From Eutreptiella sp. 'Long Island Sound 2002' (lineage: Eukaryota > Euglenozoa > Euglenophyceae > Eutreptiales > Eutreptiaceae), in contig OZ038384.1 in NCBI GenBank assembly GCA_964036045.1, positions 98,257,600 through 98,321,599 on the forward strand: a stretch of DNA of 64,000 bases, written 5' to 3'. The notes under the pieces were generated by a model. The model did not search any database. It was not told where the DNA came from and saw only the letters and a list, made by a program, of their open reading frames with translations. Of this stretch, positions 9,926 to 22,389 are shown piece by piece; position 1 is the first letter of the stretch; every line of letters begins with the position of its first letter. A program made the position numbers and the translations under genes.

Positions 9926-11730
9926 AGTTCTGTTCGCAACATTGGAATTTGTGGTAAGTCTGTCATCCTGAGCTTTGACTCTAAGTGCTTTGTGACAGGC
10001 CTTCTTCCCAAGACGAGGCATCCAACTGAGAAGAAGACTAGTCTCATGTTCACCTTCAGATGTCTGGTGCTGTTTGTGGACCTTTGAGGGAATCTCTCGG
10101 TTTCAGTTGCAGCCAAGCTGGCAGCAACTGAGTGTCACTGTAGCAGCCAATTGGTAGCTACAATTGATAGTTCATGCCAGCCACACGGGGAGGCATACAC
10201 CGAACCACCAGCCACTAGGAGGGGATTCAATGCCGCAACATTTAACCACAGCCAGTCATAGTCGGTAGGCATGGCTTGTCATCAAACGACAATGAGGACG
10301 AGCTCGTGACTAGCCATCAGCCACACGGCAGATGATTAAGCTGTTTGTAAATAATTTCCTTTTGTACATAAAATCTCGGACTTTGGCTGTCGGCCTCCAA
10401 ATGAACAAAAGAAAAAACAGGCACCTGCGGATTGAACGCCCTCAATGCGGTCAACAAATGGTGGTTAACAGCAATGTCCAGTTGCCCACCTGCGGTGGGT
10501 GCTTAACCGACAAACATACCGTAACGGTCCTCCATCAATCGACGCCAGTTGGCGTCCAACTGATGGGGGTCGGGGGGTCTCAACAAGGCGGGTCAAAGAC
10601 CGGGGTTGGAGGGAAGGATTCATTGGAAGGGGGGCAGCCCCCCCGAGCCCCCCCTGGGGGCCGAGCCTGCGACCGAGCCAGTCTCCAGTTTCTGCCAACC
10701 CGTCGCCCCAACGACATCTATAACCGAATGTAACCGCTCCGAACCGTTTTGCTAACCCTCGTGAACCGCCTTCTGACGCCAAGCCTGAGCCCCCTCTCCT
10801 ACCAATGCATCCCTAGAGGGAGGAGGGGGGTTCAGTTACAAAACAAAAAATTGGCCTCTGATGTTCCTCGTCCCTTTCTGGCCCCATGACAAGTCTGCGC
10901 ATGCGGTGTGCTGGGCCTAGCTCGGTGGGTGCCTGGCTGGGCTGAGCGGGGGCCGGGGAGGAGGGGATTCAAGGGGCAGGGGGGGGGGGGGAGAAGGGTC
11001 TTGTGGCGGGGACATCTGAAACGGCCGGTGCCGAGTCCCCCATCTCCCCGGACACAAAAGGTACTGCGGGGTATATCTGATGACCACTGGCCGACACGCG
11101 AGTGCATAACTGGGCGTGTTTCCAACCATCAAACCACCGGTGTACTCTCGACCATGGGGACTTTCGGGGTATTCGTAGGCTGCGGCTTTACTCACGGCAC
11201 CGGTAGTCTGCCCATGCATTGTACTCAGGCACAGGCAAAACACTTGTTTCTTCCAGCCCCGACCCGGGGAGTGGAAAGCAAGGAATGTGTCCCTGTTGTT
11301 CTGTTTCGTCGCTCGCATGATGGTCAGACGCGGCATGCCAAAGAGGAGGGATGGCATGCAGCGCAAAGGGTGCTTCCTGTCCAATGGGCTACCCCTGGAC
11401 GCTTCGGGAAAAAAAAAGGGTCAAAAGGCAGGCAGGCGCGGAGTTTCGGCCACTGCTCTTCCGCTTGAAGTTGCTGCAGCCCATTGTTGCTGCCAGCGCC
11501 CATCCGCGGACCTCCAGCAATGGACAACATCCATGATTTTTTGGCTTTTTTTTTGCATTACAAGTTTTCTGGGCCTCACAAAACAGGGGGCTGGGGGCCT
11601 GGCCGAATCCTCCACCCTCCCTCTCCCTTCACACCCCCGCCCCACAGTGCTCCACAGACGGCATGGCCATGAGTCCAGGAGTCACGTGCTCTAATCTCTC
11701 GCCCAATCAGGCTCTCTTCCCCGAGACAAA
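9926..11730. other. Unassigned intergenic sequence
   Basis: No recognisable product. ORFs of 60-186 aa occur on both strands but are low-complexity or mutually overlapping. Confidence 0.4.
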
Positions 11731-11805
11731 AGTTCGGCGGCCGAGTGGTTTGACTGGCGGGGGATCGCCCGGATGGGCCTGTGTTCAAATCCGACTATCA
11801 CCTCT
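11731..11805 (+). repeat. tRNA-like (Leu/Ser-type) sequence, probably SINE or pseudogene
   Basis: GGCGGCCGAGTGGTTTGACT resembles the A-box region of a class II tRNA. GTGTTCAAATCC resembles the B box about 40 nt later. The T stem (CTGTG against CCGAC) does not pair and no acceptor stem closes, so a working tRNA is unlikely. Confidence 0.4.
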
Positions 11806-11993
11806 GGGTGAGATGGCCCACCATCTTGGGCAACGCGACTGGGTTTTGTTCCGGGTTGACCGTCCAACACACTGTGTCATGTCATTTACTGGTTTGTTCC
11901 TTTCTGATGTGAGGTTTGGTGACGGCAGAACTCCGAAAAACACGCATGCGTCATCCCGTGTTGTTGTGAGCACCGTGCAGGATATGCAAGCTG

Positions 11994-12277
11994 CAATTTG
12001 TTCTTGGCGAAAACGAAAGAAACGTCTTGCGCGTCGTGTTGCCGAAATCAGTTCCGGCCAGTTGGCCAGCTGAGGGCCATTTTGGCACCATTTGGGTATT
12101 TTGCCCAGCTTGACCCATACTTTCAAACCTATTTTCTCCCCCATTTTCCCGCAAGCCGAATCCACCCAATTTGTTCCCAGCGAAAATGGAAACATTTGTG
12201 CGCGTTGCGCTGCGCACGTGTGTTGCCAAAATCAGTTCTGGGCAATTGCCCAGGGTCATTTTGGCACCATTTGGGTG
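11994..12277. repeat. Degenerate tandem duplication of about 170 bp
   Basis: CAATTTGTTC and the following 100 bp, ending CATTTTGGCACCATTTGGGT, occur at 11994-12098 and again at 12167-12277 with about 75-80% identity by eye. No coding potential was recognised. Confidence 0.5.
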
Positions 12278-13485
12278 TATCATGGGGAACAGAACACCTC
12301 CCCTTGGCGTCGCTCCCGTGCCGGCGCTGGTATGCTTCACATTTAGGCATTCCCAAACCAATGTGTACACCCCAGAAGTACCACACTTACTCAGCCTTTG
12401 TGGCAAACCCGCCCAAAATGCCCAGCGTTTCTGGTCCATTCGTGCACGAATATTTCCGAATCTCTGCGAACCAGAGCGAAGCCTGTACTTCCGAATATTT
12501 CTGAACACCGGGACTTGGGGATTTCGGCTCTACAGAGTTACAGTTACCGTCACAGTCCACAGAGTCACAGGGTCAGCAGAGTAAGCACTCTACAGTGCAT
12601 TCCCTCCTGCAAAGTCCTGCATGTTCTCAACCGTTGACGTACAAATAATTAGATCCCGGCATCAGGTGTTGTTCTATCGCAAAAAAAATGCAAAAAAAAA
12701 TTAATTTTCAGCTGCATGCCCTTCGAATTGACATCCACAAAATCGCATAAAACAAACAATTAAAACACTCATACCCCGCCCCCCCCCCCCATTGTATAAG
12801 CTACGCCCTTGTCCAAGCTACAGTAGGCATAGGGACGGTATTAATTTGGTACCTAATTTCAATTCGGTACCAAACGTAGTGCAGCCACATAAGACATGGG
12901 GTTCACAAATTTGCCAGTCACATAGAGTCATGGACACATTTGTTGCGAGTGTTTGCCCATTTGAACCCACCCCATTTCTGAGTCCTCTTCTTCAAGTGAT
13001 GATTCTAGTGACTCCGATGGTGCTCCCACTGAATTGGTTTTGGCTAAGGCTGCCCAAGGTGTGTGGGAAATGGCCCATGTCTTTGATGGGAAGTTGTAAT
13101 TTACAAGAGACCACATGCAAGGCAATTTCTTTCCCAAAACTTGAAGTTGCTTCAGCCCAATCCAGCCCCTAAACCTCAGGCAAAGGCATCTTCAAGTGAT
13201 GAGCATGTGCGGCTGTTCCGCATGGTGTATGATCGGAAGAAGGGTTTCCAAGCCGAACATTTGTAGGCTTCTCATGCTTCATTACTTTTGAGAACATAGG
13301 TGGGAACCTGAATTTCCATGTTTCAAACCTTTTCTTGTGTTTGCATGCTTTTGGGAACATGGGTGGAGGTTGAGGTGCACTCATACTATGCGCTCATTTA
13401 CGTGTGTGTCGGTAGTTGCATCTTTGGCGCGCAAGCTACGCCCGTGTCCAAGCTACAGTACATAGGCGTAGGGACCAAATTTATT
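12278..13485. other. AT-richer spacer with a short direct repeat
   Basis: The motif AAGCTACGCCC-TTGTCCAAGC (or GTGTCCAAGC) followed by TACAGTA occurs at about 12800 and at 13434. No gene is recognised. The second copy abuts the transposon that starts at 13486. Confidence 0.4.
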
Positions 13486-14698
13486 CTTAGCCCACGCAAA
13501 CTGCACCCTGTTTTTCACCTCAAGGGCGGCATTTGTGTGCAAAAAAAAGACGCGCAGTTTCCGCGTGTTTCCACCTGAAAACTGAGAATTAAAAAACGGA
13601 GGAATCTCAAATATATTTTTTTAGGCTATCAGCGGAATGCAAGTAGTCAGAGGTATGAAAAAAACGTTTTTTTTGGCATGTTGAGTGCGCGAGGCCTTGC
13701 GCACTCAATTATGCAGAATGTGTATTTCCCAATGGTCCTGAATAAACAGTATTCCATGCCAAATGAGGCTCTGATGTCTTCATGGGTGCCTCATGGTGTA
13801 CCGTTCGGGTCATGTCAGCAGCAAGAGTGGTCAATCAATGGACGTTTTGTACACGCCATGCACTATGTAAGGTGTAATAGATCTAAAAAGGCGGGTTGCC
13901 CTCAGCCTTTGCTAAACACACGATTTTCAGTTAGTTTGCCTACAAATGAGGTGCCCAGCCTCCCATCTTTTGGGGCTGTACAACAGCTTGTCAGAAGCGC
14001 TAGGTCACAGGACCTATGAAGCAAGTGCTCTAGAGGAGGATAGTCTAATCGCTACTCTTGAGCTCACTGTTTTCACAGGATTCCAAAAGGGAGGAATCTC
14101 AAACAGCCTTTTGGAGGCTATCAGCAGAATGCAAGTAGTCAGGGGTATTCAAAAACCCATGCTTCTAGCATGTTGAGTGCGCGAGCCCTCGCGCACTGAG
14201 TGTTCCGCTGTGCAAGTCTTTAGCCCATATTGAATCTTGCAGTTTTGCTTTTGCTCCATCCTTGCTTCATGCCACTTCCGATGTCAACAAGTGATCTCAA
14301 AAAAGCCTGAAAATCTGACTCCAGCTGGCTGAGTGCGCGAGGCCTCGAGCACTCAGCCTCCCATAATAAGTATTTTTTCATGTGGACATGTACCGGATGT
14401 GTGAACAGCGCCCATCTTTAATAATTTTCCAGACGATCCAAAAATTGGTATTCTTCAAATTAGGTAACAAAATTTTTTTTCGGGGAGAATGAGCGGTAAA
14501 CCCTCTGATTTTGGACTAAAGAATGGTTATTTGACCCCCCTACAAACAGCAAAAAATGGGCAAAACTGATGAAAAATGCATTTTTTGGGAGGGTTTGAAA
14601 AACAGTATTTTCAAGATGGCAAAAAAAAACTATTTTTTTCGGTGACAAAATCTAGGTGCTTAGGTGAAAAAAAGGGGGTGCAGTTTGCGTGGGCTAAG
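13486..14698. mobile_element. 1213-bp DNA transposon with terminal inverted repeats
   Basis: Both ends read inward as CTTAGCCCACGCAAACTG and stay nearly identical for about 38 bp, past CACCC, a T run and TCACCT. The element is flanked on each side by TTATT (13481-13485 and 14699-14703), a 5-bp target-site duplication. Inside are a duplicated block of about 105 bp (13595-13700 and 14088-14195) and three long palindromes. The longest inner frame (13678-14019) is not a transposase I recognise, so the copy is probably non-autonomous. Confidence 0.8.
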
Positions 14699-14703
14699 TT
14701 ATT

Positions 14704-16036
14704 GGGGGGGGGGGGGGTAGATAAAATAAATGAATCTTAACGGCTTAAGAATTCGGATGGCAAGCAACAACAAGCAACAAGCGCCAAGAAAAGTTATTTC
14801 GTCAACATGCTATTTCAAATCGAACCATTGTTTTTGCACACTGATAGGCAGGTCAAATGACAGCTTTTCTCAACTTGCCTCCCAAAACGAAGCTAGTGGT
14901 GACTCTCTGTGCCCAAAAAAATGGTCAAAAATGACCAAGTTTTTTCCTTATGCCATTTCATCCTGAAAGTTTAGACCGGAGGCTGCTATGCCGAGCTGGA
15001 ATTTGCAAACGGAGCAATTGGTTTTCACAATCAATGGCACATCAATGGGATGCGAATGAGCTATTTTTGAGCCATAGTGCAAGCTGTAGCACCGTACTGT
15101 GAGCATTTTTGGTGCTGAAAAACAGCCATTTTCCCGTGGATTTTGGACACCGATGGAGCCAAACCAAGAACAGATTATATCTTGGCCTACATAGATCAAA
15201 ATGACATTCCAAGGGCACATAGACCACACACAACCCCCCACTTTTTGTGGTTTCTACCCCTCTGAATGGCCCAAACGGATGCCTAGACCCCAGTACTTGT
15301 GCTAATTATGCGGCGGCAAGGTGCAAGCTCGAGCACCACCAAGTGGGCGCCCAAATGGGTCAACAGGGTCCACCGGGGCCATCAATATGACGCTTTCCAA
15401 GAATGATCCCAGACCACATGGGATGCCAAAACAAGTGGTTTTAGCCCATTTGGAGCCCTTGGTGGCCTGTTTTGGTCCCTCGGAAGTCCCGAAATGCCTT
15501 AGAAATGGGCCTTTGTGGGACCAAAAGTGGGCGGAAGATGGGTCGACATTGCTTTTTTCCAAAATCAATCCTCAACCATTTGGGATGCACCAACGGGTGA
15601 GATAAGCTTATTTTGAGCCCAGTTTGACCCCTTTGGGGCCATGGAAAGTACAAAAAGGCCTTCATTCAAAGGTGGGGAGGAGGAGAAGGGGGAGGAGGGG
15701 GTGGAGGAGGACAGCCGGACTTCACATGGCGTCCATGTCTAGTAAATGAAATGAATGAATATTGACAATGATAAAAAGACAGGGAAAACAATTTTTTGCT
15801 CTGCTGCCCCTTTTCTACTTGAACACACTTGTGCTGCATGGTGCACCTCTTTTCTTCGTTACCTCTCTTGCTTCACTTTTAGACGTTTCAAATGTGATGC
15901 CCATTGAGTCACTCTCCGCCCCGAGAGTGTAGTGGTTTGTGCCCCCTTCACTGCTTTCCATCAAGCGTAGTGATTGGCCAACGTGCGATGCCTCGCGGCC
16001 CTCTGCTTTGCAGTGCGGGCAGGCAGTTCCTGTGGC
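14704..16036. other. Unassigned sequence
   Basis: No confident gene. Open frames at 15302-15605 on both strands are mutually antisense and show no family signature. A purine-rich GGAGGA tract lies at about 15675-15712. Confidence 0.4.
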
Positions 16037-16390
16037 AAAAAGTTCCGCTTTGAGATGGCAATGCCCAACAAAAATTTCGACCTCGGCTGGACCTACAACC
16101 ACAATCTTGGCCGCATTGCCGTCAAGAAGTAGATGAGAGAGACGTACCTAGATCTCGAGGTGGAGAGCGTTGTGGCCCACAACGTGACACAGACCTGGGG
16201 TTCCGTGTGCAACACGGAGTTTGTACAATGGGCGGAGGACGGGCTTAATCTCGTCATCGGCGCCGGGATAGGGTACCAGTACTGCCTGGCGGAGGTGGCG
16301 AAGAACTACAGCGACACGGATTTCTTCCAAACTCCGGGTGTCAACCAGGGCTGCCGGTGCATGGCAACCTCGGGGCGGGGGGGGCTCTAA
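16037..16390 (+). pseudogene. PnrA/BMP-family (basic membrane lipoprotein-like) domain fragment with in-frame TAG
   Basis: The frame KKFRFEMAMPNKNFDLGWTY, then NHNLGRIAVKK, a TAG stop at 16130-16132, and MRETYLDLEVESVVAHNVTQ, is followed by a hydrophobic segment LNLVIGAGIGYQYCLAEVAK and YSDTDFFQTPGV. This order resembles the Bmp/PnrA substrate-binding fold: N-terminal strand, D-x-GW-x-x-x-H-x-x-GR, E-x-V, then the strand and helix before the sugar pocket. Bacterial members bind purine nucleosides for ABC uptake; eukaryotic homologues are poorly known. The stop falls where the family continues without a break, so this is a pseudogene, or less likely an exon with a sequencing error. The match ends near 16345, where CCGG|GTGTCA could be a donor. 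Confidence 0.5.
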
Positions 16391-19300
16391 GTCTGTTCGA
16401 ATAAGGAGGGGGGGGTAGCAAATAGGCTCGAAGGGCCAAGCTGTCAAATTTTAGATAATGATGTGTTCCCGAAATGTTATGATGAGGGTAAAGGCACGAA
16501 ACACACACAGGCTAGGTGTGGAAAGGGGCAGAGTACTGTTGAGGGTACCCCACTGCTTGGGATCCGAATCTTGCGGATCCTTTCTAACAGTGGCCCACTT
16601 GGGTTTACAGCTGATAATTTTCAATTTTTTGAAATTCTCTCTTCTTTTCCAAAAATATGAGTACTTCGGGTGATGGTTTGTTGTTTTTTTTTCCTTTTGT
16701 GGTGAGCGGATTTTCTTGAGGTGTGGCCTCTTTGCATTCAGCCATATCGGTTCCTCATGAGTTTTCATCTTACCAAGCCCAACAAAAGATTGAAAAAGGA
16801 GGGAACATGGTGGTTTTTTCTAGCGTGCAACGGCAGCGCTCAAAGTGGAACAACAGAGGCCTGCACTTGTACTTGGGCACCAAGGGACAATTGCATCATT
16901 TGCGATAGCACCTAAAAGCAAACCAACAGCAACAGGCATCCATAAGGCACCAAGAATTGCTAGTAAGCATACCTAATCCTTATAGAAGTACTAGGGGGAT
17001 ACACTTGGAATGGTCCGATTTGCCTCAACAAAAATGTATCATTTTCTAGGTGTTATGGTTGGAAGGACCCTTTTGCATGCTAGTTGGATTGGATGCCATA
17101 TGTCTGTAGGAGCAATAAGCATCCTAGTAGCATGTAGGAGGTATTTGCAACCATTGAAAGGTGCATAGGAAACAGCAACTGCTGGTCAGCGCCCATGTGT
17201 GTCAAGTATTTTGTACCACAAAAATCAATTCTATTTGAAAAACTGGCGCCCAAATTTCTTTGCACCAAATTTTGCCACTCCAGTTGTGGCACATACCACC
17301 CCCCGGCCCCTCGGTAGCAACAAGTAGCCGAAATCCTCCTACAACCATTAGGAAGCCTCCGAGAAATATTTTGGTTTAAGGTGTATCGCAAAGAGGTAGC
17401 CCACCCCCCACCACCAAAAAAAACTGAGTGGTTTGAATTAGTGGGTGCAGTGGCAACTAGGGGGCACTGCGTGTTTGAGATATGATGTGTCAAATGTGTG
17501 TGGAATGTGGAATGGCAGAGTGTGGGATTACGTTGGTGGGCCCAACCCCGAGAGTCTAACAAAGGGTCGGGGTATTGGGAAACAAGCTTGGGTGGCCCTC
17601 TCCCTTGGAGGCAGATGCTGAAGACAGGCAGCATCGCGCTCACAGGACTTTCCCAGGAGCGGCACATTGGACAGGTTCATGCTGTTGCTACCGCTAATTG
17701 TTTCTGTAATTGTTGCGGAATTTGGTGTTGTCCATGTTGGTGTGACCGGTGTTGTTCATGTTGGTCTCATTGTGGCTATGGCTATGGCTATGGCTATTAT
17801 TGTTACTCCAAGATCCTAGAACAAAAACCTCTGTGACATCAATGTCAAGTATTGCTACATATGCATACCAAGACCCGCATGTGTGGTTCATTTTGTGGCC
17901 TCCTTGTTGCCCTCGTAGCAACAAGCGTCCAAAAGCCTCCCGCAACCATTAGGGGTGAGGGTACATCCAAAACGGGCAGCCTCCTCGCACGACTACGGGC
18001 TAGGTAGTTTGAACTGGTGGATGCATGTAATAGGGTAGCGGAAGATAGGCAGTAAAGGCGCCCGAGAGTTATAAGTTGCGCGGCAAATATTGACTAAGTA
18101 ATAGGTCATGCGCGCACCAACACTATGATACAGCACATCAGGATCACTGTTTACCGTGAGTTGTTTTAAAATTAATTCTATATTGTTTATAAGGTTTGAA
18201 ACAGCTTATTTTTTGGACCGCTCAGTGAGCTTTGCTGTCATTAAATTCAATTGCAAACAAATTCAGTTACAAAAGTTGCACTTGTGTTTCACAACGGATT
18301 TGGGCCAGTGCGTACAATTTCTTTGAAGTTCACAGGGATACTGTGAGTCAACAATTTCGATTTTGATAACAAAAACTTCGGTGAACTTTTGGGAAAATTG
18401 TACAAGAATAGCAAGGTTCAAGATCAAAAATCATGACCAGTCCTATTACAATGCAGCACACTTCCCTAAAGAGGGTGGCACTGTGCTTTTGAGGTATGAT
18501 TGTTGGAATTTATGTGTGAGGTCATTTGGTGAGCCCAGCCCCAAGAGCCCAATAAGAGGGGGGGGGGGGATTAGGCTTAAAGGGGGCCCCCACCCGGAGT
18601 TGCAATGCATCCCGGGCCCTGGACCGCCTCTGTAGGGCAGAGGGGTGGTACACAGGTCTACAGTGTTCCACACTGCGGGCAACAAAACCAGAAGACAGGC
18701 CATTTGTGGTTTGATGACTGGGGTGGGGGGCGTACCTAAGAAAATACGCCGACGCATATATAGCATACGAATTGATTAAATGAAACCATGTTGCAAATAC
18801 ACCTTGCCCCCTCGGTGTTCGGAATCGTGAAAAGCGACCCATTAGGGCCCAAACCGTGGGTTACACAGGGGCAAAGCACCCCCTGCTTGACCAGTGCTTT
18901 GGCCGGTGGATTGAATAGTTTGAAAAACAAACAAGGGGGGAAAGCAGCAAAATATGTGGTTGTCTCTACAACGTAGAACATTACCACATCTCGTAAAGAT
19001 TGTGGGCCTGGGTAGAGAGCCAAGGGGAGAGCCAAGAAGGATCACCAACCAAGAGTGCATTCCTGCTTCCGACTGAGAAGGTATCTGAACCATTATGGCG
19101 GCTCACCAATGCAACACATGGCATCTTCATCTCCATTTGAATACCACGAGACGTATGCTTTGGGAGGTATTTTATCGTTAGGTGGGAATCCAATGCCATT
19201 TCAACATTGACAAATTGCTTCGCATACTTTGTACAACTTGAATAATTGTCTACTGGAGATATTACGCCCTCACTTTTGATCTTTTTGGCATAGAGTGGCA

Positions 19301-20461
19301 TGTATGGAACGTACAGTTAACAGCAAAATATCAATAACAATGGCCATTTGTGTAATAGACATCACTTTTACTCGTTAGGATAAGAGACACCTTTCTCATA
19401 TTTTCTCCCCTAGATTCATCTTGCTTCTTCTTTACTCATAGCAGGGCTCAGTGGTTGGCGCACATGCAGATGCATAATTTTTGGCGAGGAAAACCTAAGC
19501 GTGTTGCTGTTGCCACAGAGATGCACCTCTGCCCCAAGCCCTGAATATTCTGTTCCAGACCCTGACATCCATAGAATAGCCAGCCCACCACCCTCATCCA
19601 CTGCCTCACATCACCCGCTTCCATGCTCCAAAATGACACTCAACACATGGACAGCACTGCACTGCGGTGTTATATGTTTGCAGGGCAACACACAGGTCTA
19701 TTCCCTGTACCTGCAAAGATCCCATGCGTCAGAAAAAGGCAACACCCCCCCATAAGAAAACCTAATGGCGCCATCAGATGGAAGCGCTCCTGTAGTGCCT
19801 GCCAGTCGCTAAAAGGCCGATTGATATGTAACAATACTGCTGCAATCACTCATGCCCATATCGCAGGCAGAGGCCAAGAAACAGGTTAAACATTGACCAC
19901 AAAAACACCATGGTCAATAAACCACCAACTGTTTTACAAATGCACACCACAAGCGGCTAACCCATGCAAGCTGGCAACCTTTGCAAACTTTGCACGTTTG
20001 TGGGCTTGCCCAGGCAGGGGTCTAATCCACCACAATGTAGTGTGAAAGCAGATATTTCCTATCAGCTGGATATATATCAGCCCTGTATGACAATCTATTG
20101 TGATCATGATTGAAAGAGGAACCAAAAGAACCTCTTGAATAGAGTTTGTAAAAACCTTAGCAAGAAACCGCGCAAAACTCATGGGCTACAGATCATCACC
20201 ATAGAGAATGGCATGGGCAGAACGAACCGTGCAGAAAAATTGGTGCCTGCATGCAACCAAAAAATCGAGAAAATTAGAGAAAAAATGGAAAAGTGCAAGA
20301 AATTCAAATCATACGTCAGTAAGACTATCAGAGAACTGAAAGATAAAAACTAAGCTACAGCGAGGGTAAGAAATTGTGAAGCGCAGCACGCATCAGGAAA
20401 ATTGGCAAGTCAATGGAACGTTCGTAAGAATATAATAAAGCAGAAGAGTGCGGGCAGGAGA
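16391..20461. other. Long stretch without a recognised gene; degenerate repeats
   Basis: Blocks near 17300-17410 and 17895-18010 share GTAGCAACAAG, CCTCC(T/C)(A/G)CAACCATTAGG and a following GTAC/GTATC segment. A related block is near 18480-18560. A 72-codon Lys-rich frame at 20135-20353 (+) has heptad-like K/E spacing but no start context or family match. The remainder is AT-rich and featureless. Confidence 0.4.
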
Positions 20462-20781
20462 TTAAGCAGCATGACTTCCGTTAAGCATTGCCTGCAGCTT
20501 GCCACTGCGGGCTGCTGCCTGTGAGTCATCGTTGCCCCCAAGATGCTGGCCCCTGATGAACACATTCGGCACCGTCCTCTGCCCCGTCAGGTCAAGCAAT
20601 GCACTCTGAATGTCCGCACCCCCATCCATTTTGTCAAGCTCCATCACCACAACGTCATATCCAGCGCCCTCCTTCGCAAACAGATCCTTGGTCTTCGTGC
20701 AGAAAGGGCAGTATGTCTTGGAGAAGATCACAGCGTCATGGGCAGCAATTGTCTCCTTGACAAACTCACTGGGCGCCTTGG
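20462..20781 (-). CDS. Poly-glutaredoxin exon 13: last glutaredoxin domain with stop
   Basis: It begins after TTTGCAG and keeps the complete glutaredoxin fold to KLQAML. It then departs from all other copies: the next codons encode NGSHAA and a TAA stop at 20462-20464. The other eleven copies run instead into a Ser/Gly/Met linker and a donor. This is therefore the natural C-terminus and the likely ancestral 3' end of a single-domain gene. Length is 320 nt, phase 1 at the start, about 105 aa, the usual size of a class I glutaredoxin. Confidence 0.85.
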
Positions 20782-21414
20782 CTGCAAATCAGACATGAAA
20801 TGGACAGCAGCACCAAAACAACACGCGCCCTATGCACACCCTCCATGGCTCGCAACAGCAGAATGCAATACACCGGGCCCTGTGTTATTATACGTGGTTG
20901 AGACAGGGATGTTCTGGTTTACTACTGGAGTTGAAAATTGTTTCTTACTTCGTCTAAGACACTGAGTCAGAAGCCAAACAACACATGGGACGATCACTGC
21001 ATTGTCTCTTTGGAGCACATGCATGCCTCAATTACGCTGCATAGGGATGTTTCTATGCAACAACACCGTGTTTGGATGTCATCGCTTGGTCCTGTTTGTT
21101 TCACGGTCGCCATAGCCCCTTGAGACATATGCCAGTCATTGGAGGAAGCTTCCCCGCTGCTGTTGTGGTGCAAGATCCCCCTGGTATTGGATGCACCATC
21201 CAGACCTTCACGCAACGTTGTTTGTTTTGAGGCTCTAAGATGAAAGGCCACTGCACCTACTGGTGAATTGGGAACAACTTACACCAATTGAAACCCACCA
21301 ATGCACCCAACTAATGCCTGCAGGGTCAGCACACACATGTGACGCCGGGTACCAAAAGAATGTGCACAGATCTCCCTGCATCCTGCTCTGCCCCAGCACA
21401 CTGCAACGGCATAC

Positions 21415-21756
21415 CACCACTGGCGCTCATCATTGCAACCGAGTCCCCGCCCCCACTCAGCATCGCCTGCAGCTTGCCACTGCGGGCTGCTGCCTGTGAG
21501 TCATCGTTGCCCCCAAGATGCTGGCCCCTGATGAACACATTCGGCACCGTCCTCTGCCCCGTCAGGTCAAGCAATGCACTCTGAATGTCCGCACCCCCAT
21601 CCATTTTGTCAAGCTCCATCACCACAACGTCATATCCAGCGCCCTCCTTCGCAAACAGATCCTTGGTCTTCGTGCAGAAAGGGCAGTATGTCTTGGAGAA
21701 GATCACAGCGTCATGGGCAGCAATTGTCTCCTTGACAAACTCACTGGGCGCCTTGG
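21415..21756 (-). CDS. Poly-glutaredoxin exon 12
   Basis: A 342-nt phase 1-1 exon encoding one domain. In the 114-residue unit the active site CPFC is at 25-28, TVP at 70-72, GGNDD at 82-86 and the linker at about 101-114. The intron base just upstream of the acceptor reads CGA instead of TGA (plus-strand ATCGGACATG), a variant shared with exons 7 and 4. Hence the open frame runs back 36 codons beyond the acceptor in those three copies. Confidence 0.85.
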
Positions 21757-22389
21757 CTGCAAATCGGACATGAAATGGACAGCAGCACCAAAACAACACG
21801 CGCCCTATGCACACCCTCCATGGCTCGCAACAGCAGAATGCAATACAACGGGCCCTGTGTTATTATACGTGGTTGAGAAAGGGATGTTCTGGTTTACTAC
21901 TGGAGTTGAAAATTGTTTCTTACTTCGTCTAAGACACTGAGTCAGAAGCCAAACAACACATGGGACGATCACTGCATTGTCTCTTTGGAGCACATGCATG
22001 CCTCAATTACGCTGCATAGGGATGTTTCTACGCAACAACACCGTGTTTGGATGTCATCGCTTGGTCCTGTTTGTTTCACGGTCGCCATAGCCCCTTGAGA
22101 CATATGCCAGTCATTGGAGGAAGCTTCCCCGCTGCTGTTGTGGTGCAAGATCCCCCTGGTATTGGATGCACCATCCAGACCTTCACGCAACGTTGTTTGT
22201 TTTGAGGCTCTAAGATGAAAGGCCACTGCACCTACTGGTGAATTGGGAACAACTTACACCAATTGAAACCCACCAATGCACCCAACTAATGCCTGCAGGG
22301 TCAGCACACACATGTGACGCCGGGTACCAAAAGAATGTGCACAGATCTCCCTGCATCCTGCTCTGCCCCAGCACACTGCAACGGCATAC

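Noticed and set aside
11731-11805. Functional tRNA-Leu/Ser gene
   Set aside because: Promoter boxes are present, but the T stem and acceptor stem do not pair.
21457-21756. Alternative donor CTGA|GTGGGG for the internal exons
   Set aside because: It also keeps phase 1 and would shorten the linker by 14 residues, but GTGGGG is a weaker donor than GTATGC, which is shared with exon 1. It remains possible as an alternative splice.
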